Source of the DNA: Trichoderma breve
Lineage: Eukaryota > Ascomycota > Sordariomycetes > Hypocreales > Hypocreaceae
Direction: 5' to 3'
Assembly (NCBI RefSeq): GCF_028502605.1
Contig: NC_079233.1
Location: 4,278,001 to 4,342,000 of the forward strand
DNA: 64,000 nt
Each line of letters starts with the position of its first letter. The stretch's first letter is position 1. Below are positions 46,695-60,584 of the stretch, piece after piece. The translations under genes were made by a program, and so were the position numbers. The notes beneath the pieces were generated by a model. That model was not told the origin of the DNA. It did no database searches and saw nothing but the letters and a program-made list of their open reading frames with translations.

Positions 46695-47857
46695 ATTGAG
46701 GATCGTAGCACGTGAGGTTCGTTCAATTGAAAAACGAACTCAAGCATCGCTAGCGCATCTTCAATCCCGGATCCATCATCGTGGGAGCGGGAGCATCCAT
46801 TTATATAACTACCGGTACGAAAATCCCTAATCGAAAAGACAGCCGAAAGCCGGGAGAAAATTTCCACAATATTCGACCGCTAATCGTCGACCGCTAAATC
46901 TACAAACTTCAAGGCCAACAATGGGCGAAGAAAAACATGATCCCAGTCGCCTTCGATATCTGCCGTCGCTATTTCCGATCCACACCCGGCTAAGTCTGCC
47001 GATTGATTGTTAGGGGGGCTGCAGCTGACGTCAAAGGCCGACTTGATTTCAACAAAGCCCGGAGAAAAACGTAAAAGCGAGCCGAGGACGGAGCCGATGC
47101 CAAGGTATTCTTAGCAGTTCCTTAGTCATGGGTGGGTTTATTCAGTTAGAAGCCGACTTGACCATGCTTATTCGGCTACTTGCCGTGATAACGCAGACTT
47201 TGAGGTCTCTTTGTTCCTGAGTTGTGACAAATCTTCCAAAGAAGGAAAGTAGAATACGACGACGAGTCAGAAATGGCGCTGACAGGGGTAACGTTCAAAT
47301 TGAATTCTGCCGTGCCTTTGCGATATCCAACCATGGACTTTGGCATTGCGGCTATCAAGCCCAGTGCTCACAACCAAATGCTTATGCACGACGATCAACG
47401 GAGCGCAGAGTAACAGCCGAAGAATCTTCTTATCGATCAAAATAGTGGAGACTGATCTTACAGTACAACCCCTTGGATCATCCCGCTTATTACTCGCTTC
47501 TTTCGGTTTGGTCGTTTGCCAAACACTCGAAACTTGATTTGCTGCTGACTTGGATGTGCAGACACGAGTCAACGGAATACGATTACAAAAGTTATCAACA
47601 CCAACCGCTTAATGAATCTTTGTAATTAATTCTGCTAGTCAGTAGACCTTTCGTATAATTTGTCAAGGGCGTAAGCACAGCGGCAGTCAATCAGGAACAA
47701 ATGGCGAAGCTTCGCTTGTAAACCAGTGAGACATTGGGTTAAGCCGTGAGCACGGCAAATGTCCTTCACCAATTCCCCGCTACCCTACAGGATAAGAAGA
47801 AAAAGCAACAAAGTCAATAGGTGGCATGCGTAGCATTCACTAGTAATAAAACGCCCG

Positions 47858-47882
47858 TTTTTTTTTTTTTTTTTTTTTTTTT
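47858..47882. repeat. Poly(T) tract, 25 nt
   Basis: An uninterrupted run of 25 T in non-coding sequence, the longer of two such tracts in the window. Confidence 0.9.
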
Positions 47883-48214
47883 GGTTTTATCACAAAAGAA
47901 TACTCTCGCAATTTTGTTTTTATTTCTCGCGAGGGATTGGTCGAGATGAAAACACCATTAGGTACATTTGTTTGCGAGCATGCTCTGCAGATTTAGTCTT
48001 CGGCCAATAGATCAGTCTCCGATCTGCAAATAGCCGATTGCCTCGGGAAGAGAAGCAAAAAAGAAAAACATTCCCAGAGTTGCAGAATGGTATGGTGCAT
48101 CTGCATCGTGACTATACATACAAAAATGAACGGAAGCTTCATATCCGATAGAAATGACAGCTTGATCATATGAAAATTGATTACAGAGTACAACCAAAAA
48201 TAGATAAAAGAGGC

Positions 48215-48220
48215 AAAAAA
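48215..48220 (-). terminator. RNA polymerase III T-run terminator
   Basis: Six T on the minus strand, eight bases after the tRNA-Leu 3' end, the usual Pol III stop signal. Confidence 0.75.
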
Positions 48221-48227
48221 TGAAACT

Positions 48228-48325
48228 TGACGAGAGTGGGACTCGAACCCACGCGGATTGCTCCACCAGGAATTGCTGTTAAGGTAGCCTTAACCTGACG
48301 CCATAACCAACTCGGCCATCTCGCC
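48228..48325 (-). tRNA. trnL(AAG): tRNA-Leu(AAG) with a 16-nt intron
   Basis: Acceptor stem GGCGAGA pairs with TCTCGTC. The D arm is GCCGAGTTGGTTATGGC, the anticodon stem TCAGG/CCTGG (one G-U), and the loop TTAAGG...T gives anticodon AAG (codon CUU). The long variable arm GGAGCAATCC marks a class II tRNA. The T arm is GTGGG TTCGAGT CCCAC. A 16-nt intron sits just 3' of position 37 and contains CCTTAA, complementary to the anticodon-loop TTAAGG, as is usual for eukaryotic nuclear tRNA introns. The discriminator base is A. Confidence 0.93.
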
Positions 48326-48901
48326 GATTTCATATTTGACCCTCCTTTAAAGTAATATATATACTGTACATCTCCTCCATGAAAAAAAAAAACACCAGAC
48401 TGGTGTGCGAGGATACGGTATTTCTGGATTCGGCCTTGCCGGAATTCTTTTTAAAGACCTTCTTCAAGTATAAATAAAGTGGAATTTCTTTCATATAAGC
48501 AAAGAGAGACAAATAAGCGGCAAAATAGATTGATCGACACAACAGTAATTAAAGAATAATGGTCAGAGTAGAAGAAAAACTTATGGTCTTGGGTGAGCTT
48601 CAAATAGGTATGTACTGTGAAGCACGTTGTAGTACATGTGTAACTTGAGCTTCTAGATACAGGTAAACAATTTCAGTGTCTAGACGATTTGACCAACGGT
48701 TTCGCCAATGGAAAATTTTGCCACAGTTGCCATGTATTTAGATTATTGGGAATATCTGTGAGAAGTCGTAAATACAATAGTCTATATAGCGTCCTAAAAT
48801 CGACCCCATATTCTACTCATGAAATGGTTGTCGTTGCCGTGAGATACCCGAAATACATATAAGGGCTTGACTATTCTACAAACTTTGCATGTCGTGCCTT
48901 T
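48326..48901. other. Intergenic, no gene seen
   Basis: Spacer between the tRNA gene and the 3' end of the decarboxylase gene. Confidence 0.5.
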
Positions 48902-50883
<1,982 letters not shown>

Positions 50884-53317
50884 ATGCCGCGGCCAAAGGT
50901 TCACCCAAGTCAGCGTCAGCGTGCCGCTGAAGCATGCAACTTTTGCCGCGCGTCCAAGAAGCGGTGCAGTGCCACAGTCCCTTGTACTGCCTGCCAGAGA
51001 CGCGGCATCGGAGACTCGTGCTATCTCACCCATCGGCCGCGAGGCTCCAGGAGGGTTCCGCCTCGGACAAGGAGCTCGGCCCCGGAGCAGGCCCCGACCT
51101 CACCGAGCGGTGGAGACGGTATCCCGGATAGCCTAGATGCCTCGCTGGACCAGCTTCCGCAAGAGTCTGCATGGAGCCGGGCCGGGTTTGGTCAGGCTAT
51201 TGCTCCGGAGTGGTGCCCGGAGGATGATCCAGCTTCTATGGACAATGATGCAGATGCCGATTACCAGCCGCTTACTCCGTCCGATTCCCGAATAAGCATG
51301 TCTGATGTGACCACGAACAGATCCGCACACCCACCGACGCAATTGCCAGCGAGGCCGGGGTCTCCAGCTCTAGAACCGGAGTCGCATGCCCGGATGCTAC
51401 TGAATCTACGAGGGGAACGAGGTAAGGCGTCATATCATCATCTAAGCACGTTATACATTCATATTCATTGCGAACTAATCCCGGCATCCCGTATAGTCTA
51501 TATCGGCGAGGCTGCATCTCTATCGTTTCTTCAGCTCATCAGAGATACTGTGACGGCTCAAATTGGGCCCTCCCAATTTTCTCACAATGAGAAGCGTGAT
51601 AGTATGCTAGAGACAGAGCCCTCGGCTGTTGACTCGAATGGTTTAGAGCCAGCCAATTGCAATATAGACTTAGAGGGCAGTCTACTCTACGCCCGCACCT
51701 TCGAAGCTGCTGTAAGCATGGCGACAAAAACTCCAATCTTTTACTTTCTACCGACAGTGCTAATCGTATATCAAGACTGGTGGGCTTCTAGATATCTTTG
51801 GGTCAACAGAAATAGAGGATATTCTGTTAAAGACTGGAACCGATGGGGCTCAGTCTCTCAACCCATGCCAACATGCCGCCATTGACCTTGTGATAGCCAT
51901 CGGCGCTCAATGCAAATCTCCAATGGATGCGCAACAGATCGGACCAGCTTATTTTCGTCAAGCACAGCAGCGTGCATTCGCCGGCATGCTAGAGGATCCA
52001 AATATTGACATGGTTCGTGCCTTTCTTCTAATGGCCTTTTATATGCTTGGTCACTGTCGAAGAAATACTGCATTCATGTACTTGGGGATTGCATCGCGAG
52101 CTGCAGTTGCTCTTGGAATGCACAGCCCACATTCTTACACGGACTTGAAAAATCCATTGTGCCAGTTGAGGTAGGCTGACTCTGGTGAAGCTTCTTATTG
52201 CCTTCTAATCAAAACTAACGAAGCTACAGGCTGCACATTTGGATGAGTCTATGCGTCTTGGATATGCTAGTATGCTCTATACTCGGGAGGCCACCTGCAA
52301 CTGCTGGCTTGAGGGCGGAACTTGATACTAGCATCATCGCCTCATACCAGCCGTTAGCTTCGCGACCCGATTCACGCACTGCAAGTCTGTTTGCGTCGTA
52401 CAAAATACTCACAATCATTAATGAAAGCGTCGATGCCCTATACGGGAAGAAAGTTGTGTCCACAGGGATGGTGGACTCCTATTTGAACAAAATTGAAGAC
52501 TGGAGTAAAGGTCTTCCCAGCTTTCTCCGTAACCCTCTGACATCTAAGGGCTCTCCGTCGCAAAAAGCCGCCACGGACAGCATACACGTCGCTTGCCTCT
52601 ACTACTTTGCCATCACTCTTGTCACTCGGCCTATACTTATATCCAGGCTCACGTCTCGCCGCAATTCTGCGACACCTTCGTCTTCACCCATGGCATCCGC
52701 CTGCCTTGATGCGGCAGTATATCTAGTACAGACATGCTCGGAGGCACACAAGTCAGGGTTACTGCTTGGCAATATGTGTATATTAAAGTAAGTTATTTGT
52801 GTGAGCACAGTTAGATCAAGAGCTAACAACTAGAGTTAGGGCCTTGATATTCGCTGCTGGGCTTATCCTTGGATTTGACATGTTTGCGAAAAGAGAGCTA
52901 GATTACGAGGTTGAAGTAACCTTCCGCAGCGCCAAAGACGTCCTCGACTTCTTGGGCATTCAAAGCCCCCAAGCCAGCCATTACTCAGAAATTCTAGGCC
53001 TTCTATCCAATGCAATCACGAAACGACGGATGAAACTGTCTTCACGCCCTCGAAGTAGGTATGTTGGAAAGTTGGTATCTTTTAGCGACGGAGGAGACTC
53101 TAGTCAAGACAACATCACGAACGACAATGAGGCTATGCCTCTTAATAACACTGGAGGGCTTTCGGTTTCAGTTGGAGAAATTGGTGGAGTCTGGAGCGCC
53201 GATCTACCTGCGCAATCTGCAGAGATGGATGAAGATATGTTACGAGGATGGGATAGTTTGGACTTGTCACAGTGGGATAGTTTTCCCTTTTTCAACCCAA
53301 GGTCGTTCTGGCCCTGA
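50884..53317 (+). CDS. Zn2Cys6 transcription factor, probable aromatic-cluster regulator
   Basis: Five exons (50884-51421, 51497-51711, 51776-52170, 52230-52787, 52840-53317) give 727 aa. The zinc cluster near residues 18-48 reads CNFCRASKKRCSA...CTACQRRGIGDSC, slightly degenerate in the last loop but with six cysteines. Acidic and Ser/Pro-rich linkers follow. A fungal regulatory domain begins at YIGEAASLSFLQL, with GGLLDIFGSTEIEDIL, IDLVIAIGAQC and MYLGIASRAAVALGMH, all typical fungal_trans segments. The start at 50884 is preferred to an in-frame upstream codon because it places the cluster near the N terminus. It is divergent from the decarboxylase and upstream of the monooxygenase, so it probably controls the catabolic genes. 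Confidence 0.88.
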
Positions 53318-54093
53318 GAGGGTAGCATGGTCGGTGATTATGACGCACTAATGAGACATTTATTCTCAAATTTCAGCTGCTCCATATTCTGGAGTACAGA
53401 GTTGCTAATATGTAGATTCAACCAAGTTCAATTAACACAATTTTCAGATCTTATGGACGTCTCTGCGAATTTCCAGCATTGCACGCCTATGCCAAGTGTC
53501 GTCCACAGTGCGTCGGATAAAGCACCTCTGAATGCTGTGGCCAACACTGATAAGCATACCACAAGTATGTATGTTGGCCGCCTCCGACCATCCAACAGAG
53601 CGCTAATGAAGTTTCTATGACAAAGTATGCTGAGGAGTGACGGCTCTTGAATACGCATCGGTATTCTATTGTTCGCCTACTAAAACAGTAGAGGTGTATA
53701 GCCCCCTTTCTCTGAGGCTTGTGCCAACCTTGATGCGGCTATAACACCTGTCCATGTGCAAGGGGCATAGCCGACAACATCCGCGATAAGCCTTTCAGCT
53801 TTCCCCAGCTCGGCGTTCTATCACAAGGCACTGACGTGAATGGCGGCAACAAGGGAGAGATAAGGGTGAGAGATGTTATTCACGTCAGGCGTTCGCAACT
53901 TGATCAGTGCAGAGTCCTTTTCCGCTCCATGGATGACCGTGTACCCGTATCAGAGGACATGGGGATAGATAAACTTCAGCTTCACCCAACACTGCCTTTG
54001 TAGTTTTAACTCTCAAAATATACTCGAGGCAGTCACTGCTTAGCAGATACAACTACACTGTAATATCATTTCTTTTCTCTTTACTCTTCCAAA
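53318..54093. other. Intergenic promoter of the monooxygenase gene
   Basis: Spacer between the regulator stop and the FAD monooxygenase start. No gene seen; the frame at 53327-53620 has no motif. Confidence 0.5.
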
Positions 54094-55742
54094 ATGGGCT
54101 CAAATTTCCCTTCAGGCTGGAGACGTCTCAGTGTCGGAGTTGTCGGAGGTGGTATCGGTGGCATGTCCGTCGCCATTGCCCTCCGTCGCGCCGGCCACGA
54201 TGTAACCATTTACGAAAAGCACGACTTTGCAGGTGAAGTCGGCGCCTCAGTCTCATGTGCTGCGAACGGCACACGCTGGCTTCACGAATGGGGAGTCGAC
54301 GTAGCGAAAGGAGATCCGGTTGTGTTGAAGAAGTTGATCAATCGCGATTGGAAGACGGGCGAGCCAGTCAGCGTTTACGATTTGGACGACTATGAAGAAA
54401 AATGGGGATATGTTTATAACATGTTTCACCGACAATACATGCATGCTATGTTGAAAGATTCTGCCTTGGGAGAGGGCAAGGGGACACCAGCGAAGCTGGA
54501 AGTGAACCACCAGGTGAGTATAATGATTGATTATATTAGAAAACAGGTGGAAATGCTAATACTTCCCAACAAAGTGTCAAAATATTGACATTGATGCGGG
54601 CAAAATTACGTTCACCAACGGAGTTACGGCTCAGCACGACCTCATCGTCGGTGCAGACGGCATCGGCTCAGTTGTCCGCAGCGAAATTGGGATCCATCCA
54701 GCGAAACGACCATCGGAGCAGAGTTGTCTCCATGCCAATGTCACGACAGAAGAGGCTGTCAAGTTAGGGCTTGTTGACTACTCACAGCACGCCGCCTTAG
54801 AATATTGGGGCGGCCAAGAGGGCAAATGGGACAAGATTGTTTTGTCGCCGTGCAACGGAGGCAAGCTTCTGTCATACTACTGCTTCTTCCCTCGGTCCGT
54901 GGGCGATTACTCTACCCATACTTGGGGAAATGATGACAGGCCGGTGGAAGAATTGCTTGCGCCGTATCCGAATCTTGATACACAAGTGCTGTCACATTTG
55001 AAGATTGGAAAAGAGATCCGGCCGTGGCGGCTATGGGTGCAGTGAGTATATGATATGGCTGAAACTACCTTGACCAGTCCGCTGACTACTATGGCATAGT
55101 GACCCTTATCCTTTTATCCACAAGAACATGGTCTGCTTGTTGGGTGATGCAGGACACCCGGTATGAGTTCACTTTCTACCAAGAATGCAGTTATAGCAGA
55201 ACTAACATAACATCAGATGATGCCCCATCAGAGCCAAGGTGCATGCATGGCCATAGAAGACGCTGCTGCGTTGGGAATTCTCTTCAGCGAAAAATACTTC
55301 AGTGGAGACATCGGTGAAGCCCTGGCGGTGTACGATACAGTCAGACTCCCTAGAGTGACGAGGGTACAGTCAGCCGCCGCAAAGGCAGCATACAACATTA
55401 ACGAGAGAATTGGTGAGTCGAGCTGATCCTTGTCGCTTGATGTCGAGAGTATTGAAACTAAGAGTTGTCTAGGGTTCTCACAAAATAAGAACATCTCGAC
55501 ATACAAAGTTGAGGACGAGAAGAAGAAGCTGACCATTGAAGAGATGAATGCGTAAGTCAAATAGCACCAAACTGCGGTATGAGACTGATGGCTAATAATG
55601 ATGAATCAGATATGACATGTACAAAGATATTGAGCAGTCTCTGGCAGAGAAGCGTGGAGCTGCATTCCGTGAAAAATACATTCATGGACTGCCAGTTGGT
55701 CTTGAGCTTCCAAGTGGTATCATCATTGGGCAAGAGGCATGA
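54094..55742 (+). CDS. FAD-dependent aromatic monooxygenase, salicylate hydroxylase-like
   Basis: Six exons (54094-54513, 54575-55041, 55100-55160, 55217-55412, 55473-55551, 55610-55742) give 451 aa. The FAD Rossmann motif GGGIGGMSVAIALRRAG is at residues 18-34. DLIVGADGIGSVVR carries the DG motif, and LLGDAGHPMMPHQSQG carries the GD-HP motif, completed across an intron. This combination defines class A flavoprotein hydroxylases using NAD(P)H. Closest type by pattern is salicylate 1-monooxygenase (salicylate to catechol with CO2 release); 3-hydroxylation of salicylate to 2,3-dihydroxybenzoate is the main alternative and would suit the neighbouring decarboxylase. Probably cytosolic. Confidence 0.9.
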
Positions 55743-56209
55743 GATTGTATCCTTGGAGTAAAAAATAGTTGTAGTACTGGCTACAGTAAAATTGTAAATA
55801 TTCATTTAAATATTCAATTGCTTACAAGAAAACCCTATCTTGAAGCGCAAATACTTCATGGTGCCGATCTAGCTATCGAGTGTGTATACCTCTTCGATCG
55901 CGCCGTGCAAATAATGCTGCTTTCTCAACCAACCATTTCAAACTACATCACCTACAATGTTTGCTATGCACACACGCGTATATGTATGCATATGTCTTTA
56001 TGATATAGCATGCAATAGACCCATTATAAGCAGTAGAAAGAAGTTTTTCATTCATATCATATGAACGGTATCTGATAAAATGTAATGAATGTAATGAATG
56101 ACATGAGTCTCGCATAATATGGATATTGGTTCCTATATAAAGAGATACAAACAAACGTATAAAGCTACAATCTTAATTCTCATCCAAATAACTTGCATTC
56201 ATATCATCA
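55743..56209. other. Convergent 3' intergenic region
   Basis: AT-rich spacer between convergent monooxygenase and dioxygenase genes. It includes a small GTAATGAAT duplication near 56081-56100. No gene seen. Confidence 0.5.
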
Positions 56210-57342
56210 TTAATTTTTCTTCGCCAGCTTCACATTGTACTCCAGATCCCATTCCGCTTGTGAGTCTCCCGTACGGGGTTTGAACTCAACAGTCAATCCA
56301 TCCTTTACCGCGAATACGCTGTCATCTTCGAGATACTTGGAATCCTTGTCGAATATTTGAGTAGTCAAGGGGCTATATCCTTCTGTTTGAACCTGTCATT
56401 CCACGTTAGAACTACATACAGTGAGTAACGAAGTAAGGCCTCTTACAATGAGATGGATGTGTGCGGGTCGGAACTCGTGGCGATCCATAAGCTTCAGTAA
56501 CTTTCCTGCAGGACCATCGAAAGGAATCTATTCGCTCAGATTAGTATCAAAATTTTCTCAAACAGGTTCATCTGTTTCCCCAGGGGATTCTTACGGGATA
56601 CGGTGTCGGGCGGAGGCAGTAAAATGAATATCGACCCTCTGCATCGGTGATGAACTTGCCGCGCAGATTGCAGTCAATCTGGTCGTCATCCTGCTGCTCA
56701 TATAGACCTATTTATTTCACTCATGATTTAGCGAATATCCGCTAACAGATTCCCGATCAGTGCACACATACCATTTGTTGAAGCCTGCCAAACATCCACT
56801 GAAGTGTTTGGGAGGGGTTTGCCCGTCTCAGCGTCCGTCACTTGGCCATGCATGTAAGCTACCAAGCCATCCTTGGGAGTGTTGAATGTGATAGTAGTGC
56901 CGTTCTCTCGGATTGGCGCGTCAGCACGCCAAAAGGGCCCAAGAATGGCAGACGATGTGGGTGGCTTGTCTGTCTTGCTGGCTTCTCTGTATGTGATATC
57001 ATCAACGAGCCTAAAATGTATTGTGTCAGCTCTTACATCAAAGACAAAAATCTCTAGCAAAGCATCATGACAAGCCACATACGATTCCAGTCCAATGACA
57101 TCGCACACCAGCTGTCCCTCGTTGCGCTTATTGTTGCTCATCTGGCCTGCCCAGTTGATCATTTCCACTCCCGCCAACCATTCCTCTGTCGTTAGATTGA
57201 CCTCGCGCGCAAAATCATGAACATGCTGTATGAGAGCAGACAAGACGGTCCGCATCCTGGGGGTTGTGTTTGGGCCCATAGCTTGAATAACATGGCTAGT
57301 GAACTCCTGGCCAAGGCCGCCATCAGTTGATTGAGAACCCAT
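56210..57342 (-). CDS. Intradiol ring-cleavage dioxygenase (catechol or hydroxyquinol 1,2-dioxygenase)
   Basis: Five exons (57342-57083, 57010-56772, 56707-56595, 56527-56447, 56392-56210) give 291 aa. The helical N-terminal dimerisation domain ([19 protein letters not shown]) is followed by GPFWRADAP and the catalytic beta domain. Fe(III) ligands are visible: Tyr in NGLYEQQD, Tyr in [16 protein letters not shown], and two His in HEFRPAHIH. The enzyme would cleave catechol to cis,cis-muconate, or hydroxyquinol to maleylacetate. Catechol is favoured by the decarboxylase and salicylate-hydroxylase neighbours. Several splice sites were placed by frame, including a donor at the conserved PYP. Confidence 0.9.
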
Positions 57343-58036
57343 CTTGAAGATTTTGCTGATGTTAGATGTAGTTATTGATTAATTCTGTCGGTGTTGTTGA
57401 GTTGAGAGGAGAATTGAATGCTGTATGACGGGTTATTATTGTCTGGTTTCAAGTGGTGATTGTCAAGCCTGGAGTTCGACCTTATAACTTGAACTCACGG
57501 CTATCCGAAGCGATCTGGATACCCGTGCTTGCCGTCCAATTAGTAAATAGACAATTATCAAATAATGCATAAGCCAAAAATGACGCCTGTATCGTTCGTT
57601 TTTCTCGTTCGTTTCGCCTCAGCCATGCCCCGAGTCCTGTATCCGCCTCGCGGGGTTCCCCCGATCCGAATCCGAATGTGGCTGCAGTGTCGGATAACAT
57701 CCCGGATTCCCTAATACTGGATGGTTCAGAATCTCCCCCGCAAAGGATGAGCGCTAATAAGCCGCTCGGCAGCGGATCAAAGTCCCTAGAAGCGTCTGTA
57801 GCCCCTCACAGGCCGTGAATTAATATTCGATTCAGGTTGAGTTGTCGGATAAGGGTCCTAGTCCTGGTTGATTGGCTTGGTCTCGTGAGAAGGATGAAAC
57901 TCCAAGCATAGATGTGCGCTTACGCAATCTGTCTACAGTGACAATGCAGCATGAGGGTATATTGAGATTATTTTGTCATGTAAATTGCTTCATCCATCTA
58001 TAGTCTTCTAATAAACCCCATGGAAATCTACTTCTA
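57343..58036. promoter_or_regulatory. Dioxygenase promoter region with repeated TCGGATA motif
   Basis: Non-coding. TATCCGA at 57502-57508 and TCGGATA at 57690-57696 and 57845-57851, plus overlapping ATCCGA copies near 57664-57675. These match motifs upstream of two other cluster genes (59912-60584). Confidence 0.5.
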
Positions 58037-59911
58037 CTACAATTGGTAATCCTTTTCCTCGCTCACTTCCCATTTCGCTTCATCCGAACCGTTCGGCCGG
58101 CTTGCCCTCCGGAATCCCAATTCTAAGCCCTCAATCTCCGCCACCGGCTTCACCGCATGCACCTCCGCCTTATACTTGTCGGCATACCACTTATCCAGGT
58201 ATTTTGGGTTCTCCACGAAGTCGGGATACACTTCCCGCATACGCCGCAGCACCGTCCCCGAGATTTGGTCTACGCTATTATGGTAACGTAAAGCGAGCAC
58301 CTCTGGACCCATGGTATCGCGAAGTTTCTGCTGAACGTGTTCCGGTAACAAGCCGACTTTGAATAAGAGTAAATCGTAATGTAGGAGGCAAACTTTGCCG
58401 TGCCAAGAGCCTCCACGAGTTGCTCGATGGTAAAGGCCGATGAGTGCTGTAATGGCGCCGATACAGCCGGTACCGTAGTCTGAGATGGGAAATGGGGGCA
58501 CCATGGGTTCATTGACACCCATGAACTTGCCTTGTTCCCACGCAATGCCCGTCACCTAAAGTTATTGTGTCAGTAAACTTATGACTGAGATATCGGTCAG
58601 ATGGAGTAATGGGAGAATCTTACGCAGTCTGAAATCTGCTGCCATCCAGGACGAGAGGCCCACTCGCCCTCGTATCCAAAACAATTCTCATTGACGTAGA
58701 CAAAACCTTTGCCTCTCTTGATCGCCAGCTCTGAAAGTTGCTTGGGACCGTATCCCAGCTTTGCAATCGCTCCAGGACGGTATCCGTCAACCACAACGTC
58801 GGCCTCGGCCAGAAGCTTCTCAAAAGCCTCTCTTCCCTCCGCAGACTTGAGATCCAAATCCGTCGCTCGCTTTCCCATGTTTCCATCCACCTGGAAGAAG
58901 GGCACATCGCTGAGATAGGGAGCTGTTACTTTAATGACTTCGGCGCCATATTCACCCAAAATTCTCGTGATTGTAGGGCCAGCAATGATTCGACATAGCT
59001 CCAGCACTTTGATGCCAGATAGAAGTCGGTTATCCTTAGTCTGGAGAGGTATTTGTGGTGTCTTATCTTCTAAACTCTCAACCGACCATGGCGGAAGCGA
59101 CATGTTTGTTTTGCCCTGTGACTCAGGTTAGTATAAACCGCCCTGGCTTTGATCCCATCTTTCCAAAATGCCGACTTACGTGCGGAGTTTTGAGAAATTC
59201 AGCATGTGTATATGCTTTGATCCCAGCTTGTCTATTCTGCGCATTCAACTCCTCTAATTCATCCACCGTAAATCTCTTCACCGCAGATTCAATGGTTTGC
59301 ACAATATCCTCATGTGTCGCCAAATCAGGCCGATACGGTTCCAACCCAATCATTTTCAGCGTCGTCGACGCTTCCAATGACCCATGGATGTGGTAATACT
59401 CATTAGGGTTTTTGGTGGCATACAAATTGGCAGACATGCGGCGATAAGGATCAGACTGTGCCTGCAGAAAATCCGTGTCTACATTCGGCGAGAGTTAGCA
59501 AAGTCTGCAGCTCACATAGATTGATACACACAAACCTTTTAGCATGCTCTTGACTCCCTTATCAAGCTTTCCATATCCTCCAACTCTAGCCAAGTATGCC
59601 TGAAATAGGAAAGCTGTCGTCTTTTCAAGATCAACCACGATTTTTCTCTCAGGGACCTGTCCATCTTGCCGCGTGTCTGCGAGGAGGGTTGCGACGGATG
59701 CCTCAATTGCCTTGAGTGCTGCTGTTGTTTCCGTTTCCTTGAATGGAATAGGAAAATAAGGCTGATCTCGTTCCGCGGCAAATTGGACATATTCCGCCCG
59801 GCTCGCTACTCCAGCAGGTAAAGATATGGGATCAAATTGATTGCAGAGGTACTGCAGAATGGTAAGGGCCTCTTTCTTAGAGGAGTAGGTATGTATTGAT
59901 GTCCCATTCAT
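58037..59911 (-). CDS. Class III CoA-transferase family protein (CaiB/BaiF)
   Basis: Four exons (59911-59536, 59478-59180, 59115-58624, 58555-58037) give 561 aa. The region from about residue 240 reads IKVLELCRIIAGPTITRILGEYGAEVIKV, the start of the CaiB/BaiF fold. VDGYRPGAIAKLGYG follows, and ISDYGTGCIGAITALIG marks the second half. The N-terminal extension of about 200 residues is a degenerate or second CoA-transferase-like half, as in many fungal members. Family enzymes move CoA between acids or racemise acyl-CoA. In this cluster it may activate an aromatic acid or 3-oxoadipate, but the usual oxoadipate transferase belongs to another family. Substrate unproven. Confidence 0.8.
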
Positions 59912-60584
59912 GATCGCGGTAAAGGGCCAATACTGCTGACAGAACTTTTGTTTCTCGTAGTATTAATATATTGTTTTGAAGCGATTTTTATAAGTCGTAA
60001 ACGCCGTTTGGTGGTGCTAGTAGTGATGTGCAAATGCCCCTGCCATCAACTCTGTGATGGAGATGAACTAAACGGAAATTCGCTGTCTAATACCTAAGCT
60101 TGACCGAAAGATACAGATAAAACAAACCCAGAGAAATTATTACTTGGGAGATTCTCAGCTGAAAACTGACGGATCCACGATAATGAATTTGCCGCTCAAT
60201 ACGCCTAAATTCGTCTTTGCCATCTCGGGATCCCGTATCCGATTCCCCAAAACCCGGACTCCGACACTCAGTGGGGCCGCGCGCCCTTAACCGACACCTT
60301 CACATCTTCAAGAACATCTTACATCATGGGTCTCCCCTCATGCTGATGGCTTTCTGCACAATTATTCGTTATCAAGGTCGGATATCCATCGGCGGAATCA
60401 ACCAGCCCGAAAGATCTCAGTGAACCGCATCTATCCGCGTGAGTCCCATCCGCCCATCTCTTAACCAGGGGTAACGCCCATCCCTTGTGCATGCCAGATC
60501 AAGAGTTGAGGCGCTCACTAGCTCTATTTTCGCAGGACTACCTATTCAATTGAGAAGGCTATTCGTTGAGAGAAATCCCGAGCC
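59912..60584. promoter_or_regulatory. Divergent promoter of CoA-transferase and hydrolase genes
   Basis: Non-coding. TATCCGA at 60236-60242 and TCGGATA at 60378-60384, with further CCG-rich elements. It separates divergent starts and so could control both genes. Confidence 0.5.

Larger units (their letters stand above)
46695..48227. other. Intergenic with poly(T) tract
   Basis: Promoter of the MFS gene and spacer to the tRNA gene. It contains 25 consecutive T at 47858-47882. No gene seen. Confidence 0.5.
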
